The position numbers and the translations under genes were made by a program. A model generated the notes under the pieces. That model searched no databases, was not told where the DNA came from, and saw only the letters and a program-made list of their open reading frames with translations. From the NCBI GenBank assembly GCA_050293885.1, contig JBNKNO010000001.1, forward strand, positions 62,001 through 126,000: a stretch of 64,000 bases of DNA, given 5' to 3'. Position 1 is the stretch's first letter. Each line of letters begins with the position of its first letter. Source of the DNA: Nitrogeniibacter sp050293885 (lineage in GTDB: Bacteria; Pseudomonadota; Gammaproteobacteria; Burkholderiales; Rhodocyclaceae). This document shows positions 23,974 through 32,683 of this stretch, piece by piece.

Positions 23974-25393
23974 CGCTGAATTGATCGACGCGCTGAACGA
24001 CATCGTCGGTACGACCCATGTGCTTGTCGATGAGTCCGAGATGGCACCTTATTGTCTCGATTGGCGCGGCCGCTATTCGGGGACGGCGCGCGCCGTCGTG
24101 CTGCCGGCGACAACCGAGGAAGTCGCACGCGTCGTCAGTCTTTGCCACCGCAATGGCGTGAGCATCGTGCCGCAAGGCGGCAACACCGGCCTGTGTGGCG
24201 GCGCCACACCGCGTGACGACGATCGGTCCGTCGTCGTCAGTTTGCGGCGGCTCAACCGCATTCGCAGCGTCGATCCGCTGGATCGCACCGCGACTGTCGA
24301 GGCGGGATGCACGCTGGACCAGGTCCAGCAGGCGGCGGCGTCGGTCGGTTGTCTGTTTCCCTTGTCGCTCGCTTCCGAAGGTAGCTGCCAGATTGGCGGC
24401 AACATCTCGACCAATGCCGGCGGGGTGCATGTGGTGCGCTATGGCACCATGCGCCAGCTGGTGATGGGGCTCGAAGTGGTGCTGCCCGATGGGCGTATCT
24501 GGCATGGGCTGCGTCGTTTGATCAAGGACAACACCGGTTACGACCTGAAGCAACTGTTCATCGGTGCGGAAGGGACGCTCGGCCTGATCACCGCGGCGAC
24601 CGTCAAGCTCTTTTCGCAGCCGCGCCAACGCGTCGTGGCCTGGGCGCAGGTGGCCTCGCCGCAGTCGGCGCTCGTGCTGCTCGACACGCTCAGAACGCGC
24701 TTCGGTGAGCGTGTCAGTGCTTTTGAATTGATTGGCGGCGAAGCGCTCGATGTCGTGATGCGGCACATACCCGGCGCGCGTATGCCAACGGCCGAAGCCG
24801 CCGACTGGTCGGTGCTTGTCGAAGTCGCTGACGTGGATGCCGATGCACCGCTCACGGACATGCTTGAAGTGATACTTGGCGATGCGATCGAGGCGGAGTC
24901 GGTGCTCGATGCGGTGATCGCAAGCAGCGTCGCGCAGGAGCAGGCGCTATGGGCCTTGCGCGAAAACATTTCGGAAGCACAGCGCATCGAGGGTTTCAGC
25001 ATCAAGCACGATATCAGCGTACCGGTCAGTGCCATTCCCGCGTTCATCGAGCGCGCTGGTCTGGCGGTCGAGGAGGCGGTGCCGGGAACCCGCGTGGTTG
25101 TCTTCGGACATGTCGGCGATGGCAATCTGCATTACAACTTGTCGAGCGCAAACCCTGCGGCAAACGAGGTGCTCATTGCACACACGGGGGAACTCAATCG
25201 CGTGGTGCACGATGTGGTGGCTGGTTTTGACGGCTCGATTTCGGCGGAGCATGGTCTCGGTCAGCTCAAGCGGGATGAAATCCTGCGCTACAAGTCGGCC
25301 GTGGAACTTGAGCTGATGGGGCGGATCAAGGCGGCCTTCGACCCCGAAGGGGTGATGAACCCCGGCAAGGTTCTGCGCGACGGTTCGTCGTGA
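23963..25393 (+). CDS. FAD-linked oxidase (GlcD / D-2-hydroxyacid dehydrogenase type)
   Basis: The protein has 476 residues. The FAD-binding type 4 domain has VPQGGNTGLCGGATP and GSCQIGGNISTNAGG. The C-terminal FAD-oxidase domain ends with HVGDGNLHYN, SAEHGLGQLKRD and DPEGVMNPGKVL. It probably oxidises a D-2-hydroxyacid (glycolate, D-lactate or D-2-hydroxyglutarate); the exact substrate is not decidable. The ATG at 23963 is chosen over 23957 because AGGAG at 23951 is then spaced 7 nt away. It overlaps the patatin gene by 11 bp. No glcE/glcF partners follow, which argues against a classical glycolate oxidase complex. Confidence 0.88.
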   Translation: MPRNAELIDALNDIVGTTHVLVDESEMAPYCLDWRGRYSGTARAVVLPATTEEVARVVSLCHRNGVSIVPQGGNTGLCGGATPRDDDRSVVVSLRRLNRIRSVDPLDRTATVEAGCTLDQVQQAAASVGCLFPLSLASEGSCQIGGNISTNAGGVHVVRYGTMRQLVMGLEVVLPDGRIWHGLRRLIKDNTGYDLKQLFIGAEGTLGLITAATVKLFSQPRQRVVAWAQVASPQSALVLLDTLRTRFGERVSAFELIGGEALDVVMRHIPGARMPTAEAADWSVLVEVADVDADAPLTDMLEVILGDAIEAESVLDAVIASSVAQEQALWALRENISEAQRIEGFSIKHDISVPVSAIPAFIERAGLAVEEAVPGTRVVVFGHVGDGNLHYNLSSANPAANEVLIAHTGELNRVVHDVVAGFDGSISAEHGLGQLKRDEILRYKSAVELELMGRIKAAFDPEGVMNPGKVLRDGSS

Positions 25394-25414
25394 GCGTTGC
25401 GTCGCACAAAGGTC

Positions 25415-25443
25415 TTTACATGCATGTGTCTGCCACCTATAAT
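25415..25443 (+). promoter_or_regulatory. Promoter of tRNA unit 1
   Basis: TTTACA-N17-TATAAT is followed by the GC-rich discriminator GCGCGC, a hallmark of stable-RNA promoters under stringent control. Confidence 0.8.
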
Positions 25444-25455
25444 GCGCGCTCTTTC

Positions 25456-25531
<76 letters not shown>

Positions 25532-25537
25532 AAGAAG

Positions 25538-25613
25538 GTCCCTATCGTCTAGAGGCCTAGGACACCGCCCTTTCACGGCGGCAACCGGGGTTCGAATCCC
25601 CGTAGGGACGCCA
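25538..25613 (+). tRNA. tRNA-Glu (TTC), copy 1
   Basis: 76 nt with acceptor GTCCCTA/TAGGGAC, anticodon TTC in CTTTCAC, CCA encoded. It lies 6 bp after tRNA-Ala. Confidence 0.95.
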
Positions 25614-25623
25614 AGTTGCACGA

Positions 25624-25656
25624 TGGCTGCCGGAGACGATCGGCAGCCATTTATTT
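25624..25656 (+). other. Stem-loop between tRNA-Glu and tRNA-Asp
   Basis: TGGCTGCCG pairs with CGGCAGCCA over an 8-nt loop and is followed by TTTATTT. It looks like a weak terminator or processing hairpin. It is repeated at 26057-26089 in the second unit. Confidence 0.6.
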
Positions 25657-25692
25657 GACCCGTTGGCATGGGTCGATCGCACCGAAAGGTGT

Positions 25693-25769
25693 GGAGTGGT
25701 AGTTCAGTTGGTTAGAATACCGGCCTGTCACGCCGGGGGTCGCGGGTTCGAGTCCCGTCCACTCCGCCA
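25693..25769 (+). tRNA. tRNA-Asp (GTC), copy 1
   Basis: 77 nt with acceptor GGAGTGG/CCACTCC, anticodon GTC, CCA encoded. Confidence 0.95.
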
Positions 25770-25785
25770 CTGATTTTTTCGTTGT

Positions 25786-25833
25786 CGCCCTCGAGCGCTC
25801 AGCGAATCGAGCCATCTGACGGGGGCGTTTTTT
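25786..25833 (+). terminator. Probable terminator of tRNA unit 1
   Basis: CGCCCTCGA pairs imperfectly with a downstream GGGGGCG across an inner CGAGCGCTC hairpin and is followed by seven T. The shape is less compact than usual. Confidence 0.5.
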
Positions 25834-25848
25834 TATCCCGATGGATGC

Positions 25849-25876
25849 TTGAGCACCGTAGGTTGTTTGCTATAAT
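25849..25876 (+). promoter_or_regulatory. Promoter of tRNA unit 2
   Basis: TTGAGC-N16-TATAAT with the same GCGCGC discriminator. The -10 lies inside the repeat and the -35 is unique, so the two units may differ in strength. Confidence 0.65.
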
Positions 25877-25888
25877 GCGCGCTCTTTC

Positions 25889-25964
<76 letters not shown>

Positions 25965-25970
25965 AAGAAG

Positions 25971-26046
25971 GTCCCTATCGTCTAGAGGCCTAGGACACCG
26001 CCCTTTCACGGCGGCAACCGGGGTTCGAATCCCCGTAGGGACGCCA
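25971..26046 (+). tRNA. tRNA-Glu (TTC), copy 2
   Basis: Identical to copy 1 at 25538. Confidence 0.95.
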
Positions 26047-26125
26047 AGTTGCACGATGGCTGCCGGAGACGATCGGCAGCCATTTATTTGACCCGTTGGC
26101 ATGGGTCGATCGCACCGAAAGGTGT

Positions 26126-26202
26126 GGAGTGGTAGTTCAGTTGGTTAGAATACCGGCCTGTCACGCCGGGGGTCGCGGGTTCGAGTCCCGTCCACTCCGC
26201 CA
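26126..26202 (+). tRNA. tRNA-Asp (GTC), copy 2
   Basis: Identical to copy 1 at 25693. A strong terminator follows. Confidence 0.95.
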
Positions 26203-26208
26203 ACATCA

Positions 26209-26237
26209 AAACGGGAGCTCATCGAGCTCCCGTTTTT
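26209..26237. terminator. Bidirectional terminator between tRNA-Asp and lexA
   Basis: AACGGGAGCTC pairs with GAGCTCCCGTT around ATC. T-runs occur on both strands (TTTTT on plus, TTTT on minus), so it can end both the tRNA transcript and lexA. Confidence 0.85.
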
Positions 26238-26276
26238 CTTTGCAAAACAGTCGGTGGTGTGCGCAGATTAGCCGGC

Positions 26277-26882
26277 TCAGAAAATCCCTTCGTTCCGAAT
26301 CAGGCCAACGGCCAGCCCTTCGATGTGAAAATCATTGGCGCTCGGGTCGACGTGAATGGGCTCGAAGTCCGGATTCTCGGCGATCAGTTCGATTTGCGTG
26401 CCTTGGCGTTGGTATCGTTTGACGGTGACTTCGTCATTGATGCGTGCCACCACGATTTGCCCGTTGCGTACCTCGCTGGTGCGATGAACCGCCAGCAAGT
26501 CGCCTTCCAGAATGCCGGCATCGCGCATGCTCAGTCCCCGCACCCGGAGCAGATAGTCGGCCCGTGGCGAAAACAGCTCCGGGTTGATCGGATGGTGCCG
26601 TTCGATGTGTTCCTGGGCAAGTATCGGGCTGCCAGCTGCGACGTGCCCGACCAGTGGTAGCCCGGAGGCTTCCGTCAGGCGAATACCCCTCGCTCGACCG
26701 TTCTCGACGGTGATGACGCCTTTGGCCGCGAGCGCACGCAAGTGGGTTTCTGCGGCGTTGGGGGATTTGAAGCCGAAAGCGGAACAGATTTCCGCCCGCG
26801 TCGGCGGTCGCCCTTCCTCTTGTTGCGTCAATCGAATGAAATCAAGGATTTCCTGCTGGCGGGCGGTGAGTCTATCGGTCAT
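26277..26882 (-). CDS. lexA: SOS repressor LexA
   Basis: The protein has 201 residues from the ATG at 26882, matching the usual ~202. The winged helix-turn-helix domain (residues 1-70) begins MTDRLTARQQEILDFI. The autocleavage site Ala83-Gly84 lies in VAAGSP, and the protease dyad is Ser118 (GLSMRD) and Lys155 (VTVKRY). It represses DNA-damage genes and is cleaved on RecA filaments. A LexA box lies 20 bp upstream of the start, indicating autoregulation. No recA lies beside it. Confidence 0.97.
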   Translation of the reverse strand: MTDRLTARQQEILDFIRLTQQEEGRPPTRAEICSAFGFKSPNAAETHLRALAAKGVITVENGRARGIRLTEASGLPLVGHVAAGSPILAQEHIERHHPINPELFSPRADYLLRVRGLSMRDAGILEGDLLAVHRTSEVRNGQIVVARINDEVTVKRYQRQGTQIELIAENPDFEPIHVDPSANDFHIEGLAVGLIRNEGIF

Positions 26883-26901
26883 GAACGGGCTCCGTGAGTA
26901 T

Positions 26902-26917
26902 CTGTATTTTTGTACAT
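26902..26917. promoter_or_regulatory. LexA (SOS) box of lexA
   Basis: CTGT-ATTTTTGT-ACAT matches CTGT-N8-ACAG at 7 of 8 defined bases. It sits just upstream of the lexA start codon. Confidence 0.75.
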
Positions 26918-27173
26918 ATTCATGCCGGATGCAAGTGTGCCGTCCCCGATCCTGTTGGTGTTTCATTTCACGCCGGGCGGAACCAAACCACGAGTTTTTC
27001 GTCTCTCGGCTTGTGGTGCGTCTCTGCGTGGTCTATTCGTTCATTAACGCCGTCTGAACGTGCTTTTCCAATCCGGGAACATGGGGGGAAGAATGTTGTT
27101 GCCGAATGACTCTGCTGGCAGTACAGTGCGCGCCGCGACCCAATTCGTTTCCTTTGCCCTTGAAGGTGAGCCC

Positions 27174-27686
27174 ATGCTGCGCAGCGGAGATACCGCACCT
27201 CAGTTTTCTTTGCCCGACGGCGACATGGAGACGTTCGACATGGCGACCGTGCTCGGAAATCGCCATGTCGTGCTGTTCTTCTATCCGCGTGACAACACCC
27301 CGGTTTGTACCCGCCAGTGCGCGGACTTCAGCGATCATGAAGACGCGTTCAGTGCGCTCGACTGTGTTGTCATGGGCATCAGCCCGGACGATTGCCTGAC
27401 CCACGCGGATTTCCAGGCCGAGCACGGTTTGTCGGTCCGTCTGCTGTCGGATGTCGATGCGGAAGTGTGCAAACTGTATGGCGTTTGGCGTGAAAAGGAG
27501 GTCGATGGCGTCAAGCGCAAGGGTGTGCTACGTTCGACCTTCGTTATCGACAAGGACGGCATCATCCGTCACGCGTTGTATGAGGTCACGCCCAAAGGGC
27601 ATGTCGCCGAAGTGCTCGCGCTTGTCAGGGAACTCGAATCGGAAAAGGCCAATGGAAATCGCAAAAAACACCGTCGTAACCCTTAA
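27174..27686 (+). CDS. bcp: Thioredoxin-dependent peroxiredoxin (Bcp/PrxQ type)
   Basis: The protein has 170 residues from the ATG at 27174, which has AAGGTGAG before it. It reduces peroxides. The peroxidatic Cys lies in FYPRDNTPVCTRQC. The second Cys is four residues later rather than the usual five in E. coli Bcp, so its resolving role is uncertain. In-frame starts upstream (for example at 27094) are possible but give an atypical N-terminus. Its last 35 bp overlap the slyD-like gene, so the two are translationally linked. The 291-bp region between lexA and this gene holds the LexA box and probable divergent promoters. Confidence 0.88.
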   Translation: MLRSGDTAPQFSLPDGDMETFDMATVLGNRHVVLFFYPRDNTPVCTRQCADFSDHEDAFSALDCVVMGISPDDCLTHADFQAEHGLSVRLLSDVDAEVCKLYGVWREKEVDGVKRKGVLRSTFVIDKDGIIRHALYEVTPKGHVAEVLALVRELESEKANGNRKKHRRNP

Positions 27687-28131
27687 TTATTCCGTCCGTG
27701 ATCCGGATGGGAACGTGATCGACGACGGCAGTCAGCCGCTGATCTATCTGCATGGCGGATACGACGGGATTTTCGAGCAGATCGAGACCGCGCTTCATGG
27801 CAAAGCCAAGGGTGAAAAGCTGACCCTGAAGTTGCAGCCCGAAGATGCCTTTGGTGATTACGACGAAGCGATGCTGCTGGTCGAAGAGCGCACCCTGTTC
27901 CCCGAGAACATCGAAATCGGCATGAGCTTCGAGCGCGTGACCGAAGACGGCGAAGAGGAAATCCTCTATCGCATTACCGACATCGCCGATGACAAGGTCG
28001 TCGTCGACGGCAATCATCCGTTGGCGGGGGTTGCACTGGTTTTCGACCTGACGATCTCCGACGTGCGTCCGGCAACCGACGAAGAAGTGACTCACGGTCA
28101 CGTGCATGGGCCTGGCGGTCATCATCACTGA
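27652..28131 (+). CDS. slyD: SlyD-like FKBP-type peptidyl-prolyl isomerase
   Basis: The protein has 159 residues. The FKBP core (NYSVRDPDGNVIDDG, FGDYDE) contains the inserted chaperone flap (about residues 70-125). The tail HGHVHGPGGHHH is a His-rich metal-binding segment, shorter than that of E. coli SlyD. It helps protein folding and nickel handling in relatives. The start is fixed by the family N-terminus MEIAKNTVVTLNY and lies inside the end of the peroxiredoxin gene. A terminator follows. Confidence 0.92.
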   Translation: MEIAKNTVVTLNYSVRDPDGNVIDDGSQPLIYLHGGYDGIFEQIETALHGKAKGEKLTLKLQPEDAFGDYDEAMLLVEERTLFPENIEIGMSFERVTEDGEEEILYRITDIADDKVVVDGNHPLAGVALVFDLTISDVRPATDEEVTHGHVHGPGGHHH

Positions 28132-28154
28132 CCGAATGGGTCAGAGACATCCGA

Positions 28155-28184
28155 GCGGGCCGCGGTTGCGGCCCGTTTTGTTTT
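28155..28184 (+). terminator. Terminator after slyD
   Basis: The stem CGGGCCGC/GCGGCCCG with loop GGTT is followed by TTTTGTTTT. Confidence 0.85.
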
Positions 28185-28219
28185 AAGCTTGCCGACATTC
28201 CGGGTACATCGCGATTTCC

Positions 28220-30256
28220 ATGTCCGAACACAAGAAGCAACTGGTCGTTGAAAATCTCAGCGTTGAGATTGTGGGTGAGCGCTCGATTCGACCGGTCGAT
28301 GACGTGAGCTTTGATGTGCGCGCGGGGCAGACCATGGCGTTGCTCGGCGAGTCCGGATGTGGCAAGTCGATGACCGCGCTGGCCTTGATGCGACTGCTGC
28401 CGGCCTCGGGGCGGATCGTGTCTGGCGCGGTGGCGCAGGGCGGGATGGACCTCATGGCGCGGTCGGAGGCGCAGATGCGCTCGGTGCGCGGTGGCCGCAT
28501 GGGCATGATCTTCCAGGAGCCCGCGACCAGCCTGAACCCGGTCATGACCGTGCTTTCGCAAATCGGCGAGGTGCTGGCGCGCCATCGTGGCATGCGCGGT
28601 GCGGCGGCGCGAGACGAGGCGGTGCGCCTGCTGTCGGCGGTCGGCATTCCGGATGCCTCGGCCCGGGTTGATGACTATCCGTTCCAGTTTTCCGGCGGCA
28701 TGAAGCAGCGGGTGATGATCGCGATGGCGCTGGCGGGTGCCCCCGACATGCTCATTGCCGACGAGCCGACCACCGCGCTCGATGTCACCTTGCAGGCGCA
28801 AGTGCTCGATTTGCTGGCGCAACTTCAGCGCGAGCGCGGCATGGCGATGCTGCTCATTACCCACGACCTGGGTGTGGTGGCGCGCATGGCCCATCAGGTG
28901 GGCGTGATGTACGCGGGGCAACTGGTCGAGACCAGTGCCCGCGATGCCTTTTTCGAGCAACCGTTGCACCCCTATTCGCGCAAGCTGTTCGCGGCGGTGC
29001 CGACCGCCGAGCGACGCGACGCTGCGCTCGAAACCTTGCCGGGCATCGTGCCCAGTCTCGATCAGACCTTCACGGGGTGCCGTTTCGCCGAGCGTTGTCC
29101 CGAGGCGCTCGTCCATTGCCGTTCGACACTGCCGAACTGGCATGCCGTCGATGGCCGCCAGGTACGTTGCCACTTGTACGCAGATGACGCGAGAACCGCG
29201 TCGGTCGCCGAGCGTGTGGCCTCGCCTGCGACGCCGGACAGCACGGTCGCGGCGCCGGCGCAGCACGGCAGTGTGGTGGTCGAAAACCTGAAAGTGCATT
29301 TCCCGGTGCGCAAGGGGGTGCTCAAGCGGGTGGTCGGTCAGGTCAAGGCCGTCGACGGTGTGTCGCTCAGACTGACGCCGGGCCGCACGCTCGCGTTGGT
29401 GGGGGAGTCCGGGTGCGGCAAAACCACCGCGGGCAAAGCGCTGATGCAGCTGATCCGGCCGACCGACGGCTCGGTCAAGCTCGACGGCGAAGAACAAGCG
29501 GGCAAACGAGGGCGGGCGCTGCGCGCCTTGCGACAGCAGGTGCAAATGGTCTTCCAGGATCCGTTTGCGTCCCTCAACCCGCGCATGCGGGTCGGCGACA
29601 TCATTGCGGAAGGGATGAAATCGCTCGGCGTGGTCAAGGAGGCGGATGCGCGTGATGACGCGATCGCGCAATTGCTGGCGCGCGTCGGCTTGCCTGCGGC
29701 CACGCGCGATCGATTCCCGCATGAGTTCTCCGGCGGTCAGCGTCAACGCATTGCCTTGGCGCGCGCGCTGGCGGTTTCGCCGAAGGTGATCGTGTGCGAC
29801 GAACCGACGAGTGCACTCGATGTGTCAGTGCAGGCGCAGATTCTGAACCTGATGCGCGACTTGCAGCGCAGCGACAACATCGCTTACCTGTTCATTACCC
29901 ACAACATCGCCGTGGTCGACTTTCTCGCTCACGAGGTGGCGGTGATGTACCTCGGGCGGATCGTCGAGTTCGGCGCGACGGAGCAGGTGCTGCGCCAGCC
30001 GCGCCACCCCTACACGCGCATGCTGCTCGATGCCGTGCTGACGACCGCATCGCCCGGGCCCGAACATGTTTCCAGCGTACCCGATGGCGTTGTGGAATTG
30101 CCTTCGCCAACCGATCCGCCCAAGGGGTGCCACTTTCACCCGCGTTGCTCGCTGGCCGATGATCGCTGCCGGCAACGTTATCCTCGGCAAACCCTGCTGG
30201 GCGATGGCGCCTACGTTCATTGCTACCGGGCGGAAGACGCGGCGCAAGGCCGCTGA
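28220..30256 (+). CDS. ABC transporter with two fused ATP-binding domains (oligopeptide/dipeptide type)
   Basis: The protein has 678 residues. Nucleotide-binding domain 1 spans about residues 1-260, with Walker A GESGCGKS at 43-50, signature FSGGMKQR and Walker B IADEPTTALD. A Cys-rich oligopeptide C-terminal segment follows (GCRFAERCPEA). Domain 2 spans about 345-600, with a second GESGCGKTT, FSGGQRQR and CDEPTSALD, then GCHFHPRCSL. The closest architecture is YejF/DppD-DppF. No permease or binding-protein gene lies beside it, so its membrane partners must be elsewhere. It is flanked by the slyD terminator and convergent mltD. Confidence 0.92.
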   Translation: MSEHKKQLVVENLSVEIVGERSIRPVDDVSFDVRAGQTMALLGESGCGKSMTALALMRLLPASGRIVSGAVAQGGMDLMARSEAQMRSVRGGRMGMIFQEPATSLNPVMTVLSQIGEVLARHRGMRGAAARDEAVRLLSAVGIPDASARVDDYPFQFSGGMKQRVMIAMALAGAPDMLIADEPTTALDVTLQAQVLDLLAQLQRERGMAMLLITHDLGVVARMAHQVGVMYAGQLVETSARDAFFEQPLHPYSRKLFAAVPTAERRDAALETLPGIVPSLDQTFTGCRFAERCPEALVHCRSTLPNWHAVDGRQVRCHLYADDARTASVAERVASPATPDSTVAAPAQHGSVVVENLKVHFPVRKGVLKRVVGQVKAVDGVSLRLTPGRTLALVGESGCGKTTAGKALMQLIRPTDGSVKLDGEEQAGKRGRALRALRQQVQMVFQDPFASLNPRMRVGDIIAEGMKSLGVVKEADARDDAIAQLLARVGLPAATRDRFPHEFSGGQRQRIALARALAVSPKVIVCDEPTSALDVSVQAQILNLMRDLQRSDNIAYLFITHNIAVVDFLAHEVAVMYLGRIVEFGATEQVLRQPRHPYTRMLLDAVLTTASPGPEHVSSVPDGVVELPSPTDPPKGCHFHPRCSLADDRCRQRYPRQTLLGDGAYVHCYRAEDAAQGR

Positions 30257-30309
30257 ACAGCTCACGTCGCCGAACATCGAGTTTGGGGGCGGCGTCGTTA
30301 GCGGCCTCT

Positions 30310-31548
30310 TCAGTGCTTCTTTCGGCGTTTCTTCGTCCCGCCGCGCTTCATTTCCTCGTCGCTGGGCAGATCGGGTAGCAATTCGGTGAGCGGGAGTACC
30401 GAGTTGATGTCGGCGCCCGCCGGTACCAGCAAGGACATGCCCGGTTTGGCGTCGCGGCTGGAACGCAGGCCATTGATCTGCAGGAGCTGCGTGAGGGTGA
30501 TGCCGAAACTTCGGGCAACGGTGCCGAGGCGGTCCTTCTTGCGTAATCGGTAGGTTTTCCAGCGTGGTTTCACATCCTTGAGACGGGTGCGAAATGCGCT
30601 CACATTCTTTGCCGGCAGCACCAGCTGGTTCATGCCGTCCGGGATGACCGGCTTGCGGTAGGCCGGGTTGAGCGCCACCATTTCGTCCAGCGGCGTACCC
30701 GAGAGCTCGGCTGCCATCGCCAGGTCGATGCCGGGCGGGCTGGCGACCTGATCGAAATAGATGCGATTGGGCACATGCGGCAGCTCGATCCCGAACAATT
30801 CCGGTCGGGCGATGATGTTCTTCAGGGCTTGCAGCTTGGGTACATAGTCTCGCGTCTCCTGCCGTAGTGGCAGGAACTCGTACTCGGTGGGCAGGCCTTC
30901 CGCTTCGTTCTTCTTGCGCGCCCGCAAAACGGTCCCTTCGCCCGCGTTGTACGAGGCCAGCGCGAGGTGCCAGTCGCCTTGCATGTCGTAGATGCGTTCG
31001 AGATAGTCGAGTGCGGCTTCGGTGGAGGCCACGATGTCGCGTCGCTCGTCGATCCAGGTGTTTTGTCGCAGGTTGAAGTAGCGCCCCGTCGAGGGCACGA
31101 ATTGCCACAGACCGGCGGCCCGTGAGCGCGAGTAGGCCATGGGGTCGAAGCCGCTTTCGACCATCGGGAGCAACGCGAGCTCGGTGGGCAAGCCCCGGGC
31201 TTCGAGTGCATCGACGATGTGGTAAAGGTAGCGATAGCTGCGTTCGAACAAGTGCTGGAGTGCGGCCGGATGGCTCAGGTACTGGATTTGACGTTCCGTG
31301 ACGCTCGCCGTGCCGAGGTCGGGCATGCCGAAACCGCGTCGGATGCGATCCCACAGATCGGCCGCCTCGTGAGTGAGATCGACGGTGACGATGGGTTCGT
31401 CATCGTCCTGCGGTGGTGTGATTCGTGGCGCCGTGGTGCTCAGGCCGAGGCCGCCCGCGTCTTGTGCGCTGCCCGTTGCACAGGTCAACGTTGCTGCCAG
31501 GAGGAGCGTTGTCAGTCGCAAGATGAAGGATCGTGCTGGGTTGTGCAT
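30310..31548 (-). CDS. mltD: Membrane-bound lytic murein transglycosylase D
   Basis: The protein has 412 residues. A signal peptide covers about residues 1-28 (LRLTTLLLAATLTCATGSAQ) with no clear lipobox. The SLT catalytic domain has the Glu in PMVESGFDP and the AGLWQFVPSTGRYF motif. A LysM-like segment near the C-terminus (DRLGTVARSFGITLTQLLQI) binds peptidoglycan. It cleaves glycan strands in the periplasm with formation of 1,6-anhydromuramic acid. The tail is lysine/arginine-rich. It is convergent with the ABC gene. Confidence 0.93.
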   Translation of the reverse strand: MHNPARSFILRLTTLLLAATLTCATGSAQDAGGLGLSTTAPRITPPQDDDEPIVTVDLTHEAADLWDRIRRGFGMPDLGTASVTERQIQYLSHPAALQHLFERSYRYLYHIVDALEARGLPTELALLPMVESGFDPMAYSRSRAAGLWQFVPSTGRYFNLRQNTWIDERRDIVASTEAALDYLERIYDMQGDWHLALASYNAGEGTVLRARKKNEAEGLPTEYEFLPLRQETRDYVPKLQALKNIIARPELFGIELPHVPNRIYFDQVASPPGIDLAMAAELSGTPLDEMVALNPAYRKPVIPDGMNQLVLPAKNVSAFRTRLKDVKPRWKTYRLRKKDRLGTVARSFGITLTQLLQINGLRSSRDAKPGMSLLVPAGADINSVLPLTELLPDLPSDEEMKRGGTKKRRKKH

Positions 31549-31683
31549 TCGGCCGGCGATTCCGGGAGAAGGGTTAAAAACCGTAAAACGGCAATTTTGC
31601 GGGAGAAATCAAGCATTGTTCCCGGCATGACTTATGCCGATCGGTGCAATAATGCATGCAATCCGGCTCCAACGCTTTGACGA

Positions 31684-32655
31684 ATGAAAGTCTTGCTGAT
31701 TGAAGATACGATGACCAGTGCCACCGTGGTGGCTCACCAACTCGAGAAGCTCGGGTTGGAGACGCGTCACGCCACCTCCGGCGAAGCCGGGCTGGAACAG
31801 TTCAAAAGCTGGAAACCCGACATGATCCTCCTGGACGTGATCATGCCGGGCCTCGATGGGTTCGAGGTCGCGCGCCGTATTCGTCAATTGGAGAAGGACG
31901 GTGAGTGGACGCCCATCATCTTTCTGAGCGCAAAAACAGCCGACAAGGATCTGGAGCGCGGTATCGAGGTCGGCGGCGACGACTATCTCGTCAAACCGGT
32001 TTCCGAAGTCGTGCTGGCGGCCAAAGTGCGCGCCATGCAGCGTCTGGCGCAAATGCGCTACTCGCTTGTCGTGCTGACCCGTCGCCTCGACGAAGCCAAT
32101 CGTGAGCTCACTCGTCTGACGTCGGTCGACGGACTCACCGGTATCGCCAATCGGCGCTGTTTCGACGAGACGATTCAGCGTGAGTGGCAGCGCGCGCGGC
32201 GCAATCGACTGCCCTTGTCGGTGTTGATGGTCGATGTCGATTTCTTCAAACAATACAACGATGGCTACGGGCATCAGGCCGGTGACGAGTGCCTAATTAC
32301 CGTTGCCAAGGCGCTCGAGACCCAACTGAAGCGACCGGGTGATCTGGTGGCACGCTTCGGCGGCGAAGAGTTTGTCGTCGTGTTGCCTGAAACCAACGCC
32401 ATTGGCGCCCGGCGCGTGGCAGAGCAACTGCGCAAGGGCATTGCCGCGCTGGCACTTCCCCATGCGTATTCCGAAATTGGGCAGACCTTGACCGTCAGTG
32501 TCGGCGTGTCGACGGCGTATCCCGCGCCCGAAGATGGAACCACCGTTACTGCGCGTCTGCTCGACAACGCCGACCAGGCGCTCTACGCGGCCAAAAAGGC
32601 CGGGCGGAATCGTGTCGTTGTCGGCGAGTCCAATATCGCCAAAGCGCCGGCCTGA
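31684..32655 (+). CDS. Response regulator with diguanylate cyclase (GGDEF) output
   Basis: The protein has 323 residues. An N-terminal receiver domain (1-~120) has phospho-acceptor Asp51 in ILLDVIMPGLDG. A linker coiled coil (~125-150) leads to a GGDEF domain with an intact GGEEF motif at 226-230. The inhibitory site RPGD (217-220) lies just before it, so product feedback is expected. It makes cyclic di-GMP when phosphorylated. No cognate histidine kinase is adjacent, and the nearest kinase in the window is at 49343. Confidence 0.93.
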   Translation: MKVLLIEDTMTSATVVAHQLEKLGLETRHATSGEAGLEQFKSWKPDMILLDVIMPGLDGFEVARRIRQLEKDGEWTPIIFLSAKTADKDLERGIEVGGDDYLVKPVSEVVLAAKVRAMQRLAQMRYSLVVLTRRLDEANRELTRLTSVDGLTGIANRRCFDETIQREWQRARRNRLPLSVLMVDVDFFKQYNDGYGHQAGDECLITVAKALETQLKRPGDLVARFGGEEFVVVLPETNAIGARRVAEQLRKGIAALALPHAYSEIGQTLTVSVGVSTAYPAPEDGTTVTARLLDNADQALYAAKKAGRNRVVVGESNIAKAPA

Positions 32656-32683
32656 TCACCTGGCCGCAGCCTGCGGCCCCGCT

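Noticed and set aside
27974..29746. Minus-strand open frame of about 590 codons opposite the ABC gene
   Set aside because: His/Arg-rich low-complexity translation, a shadow of the double ATPase on the plus strand.
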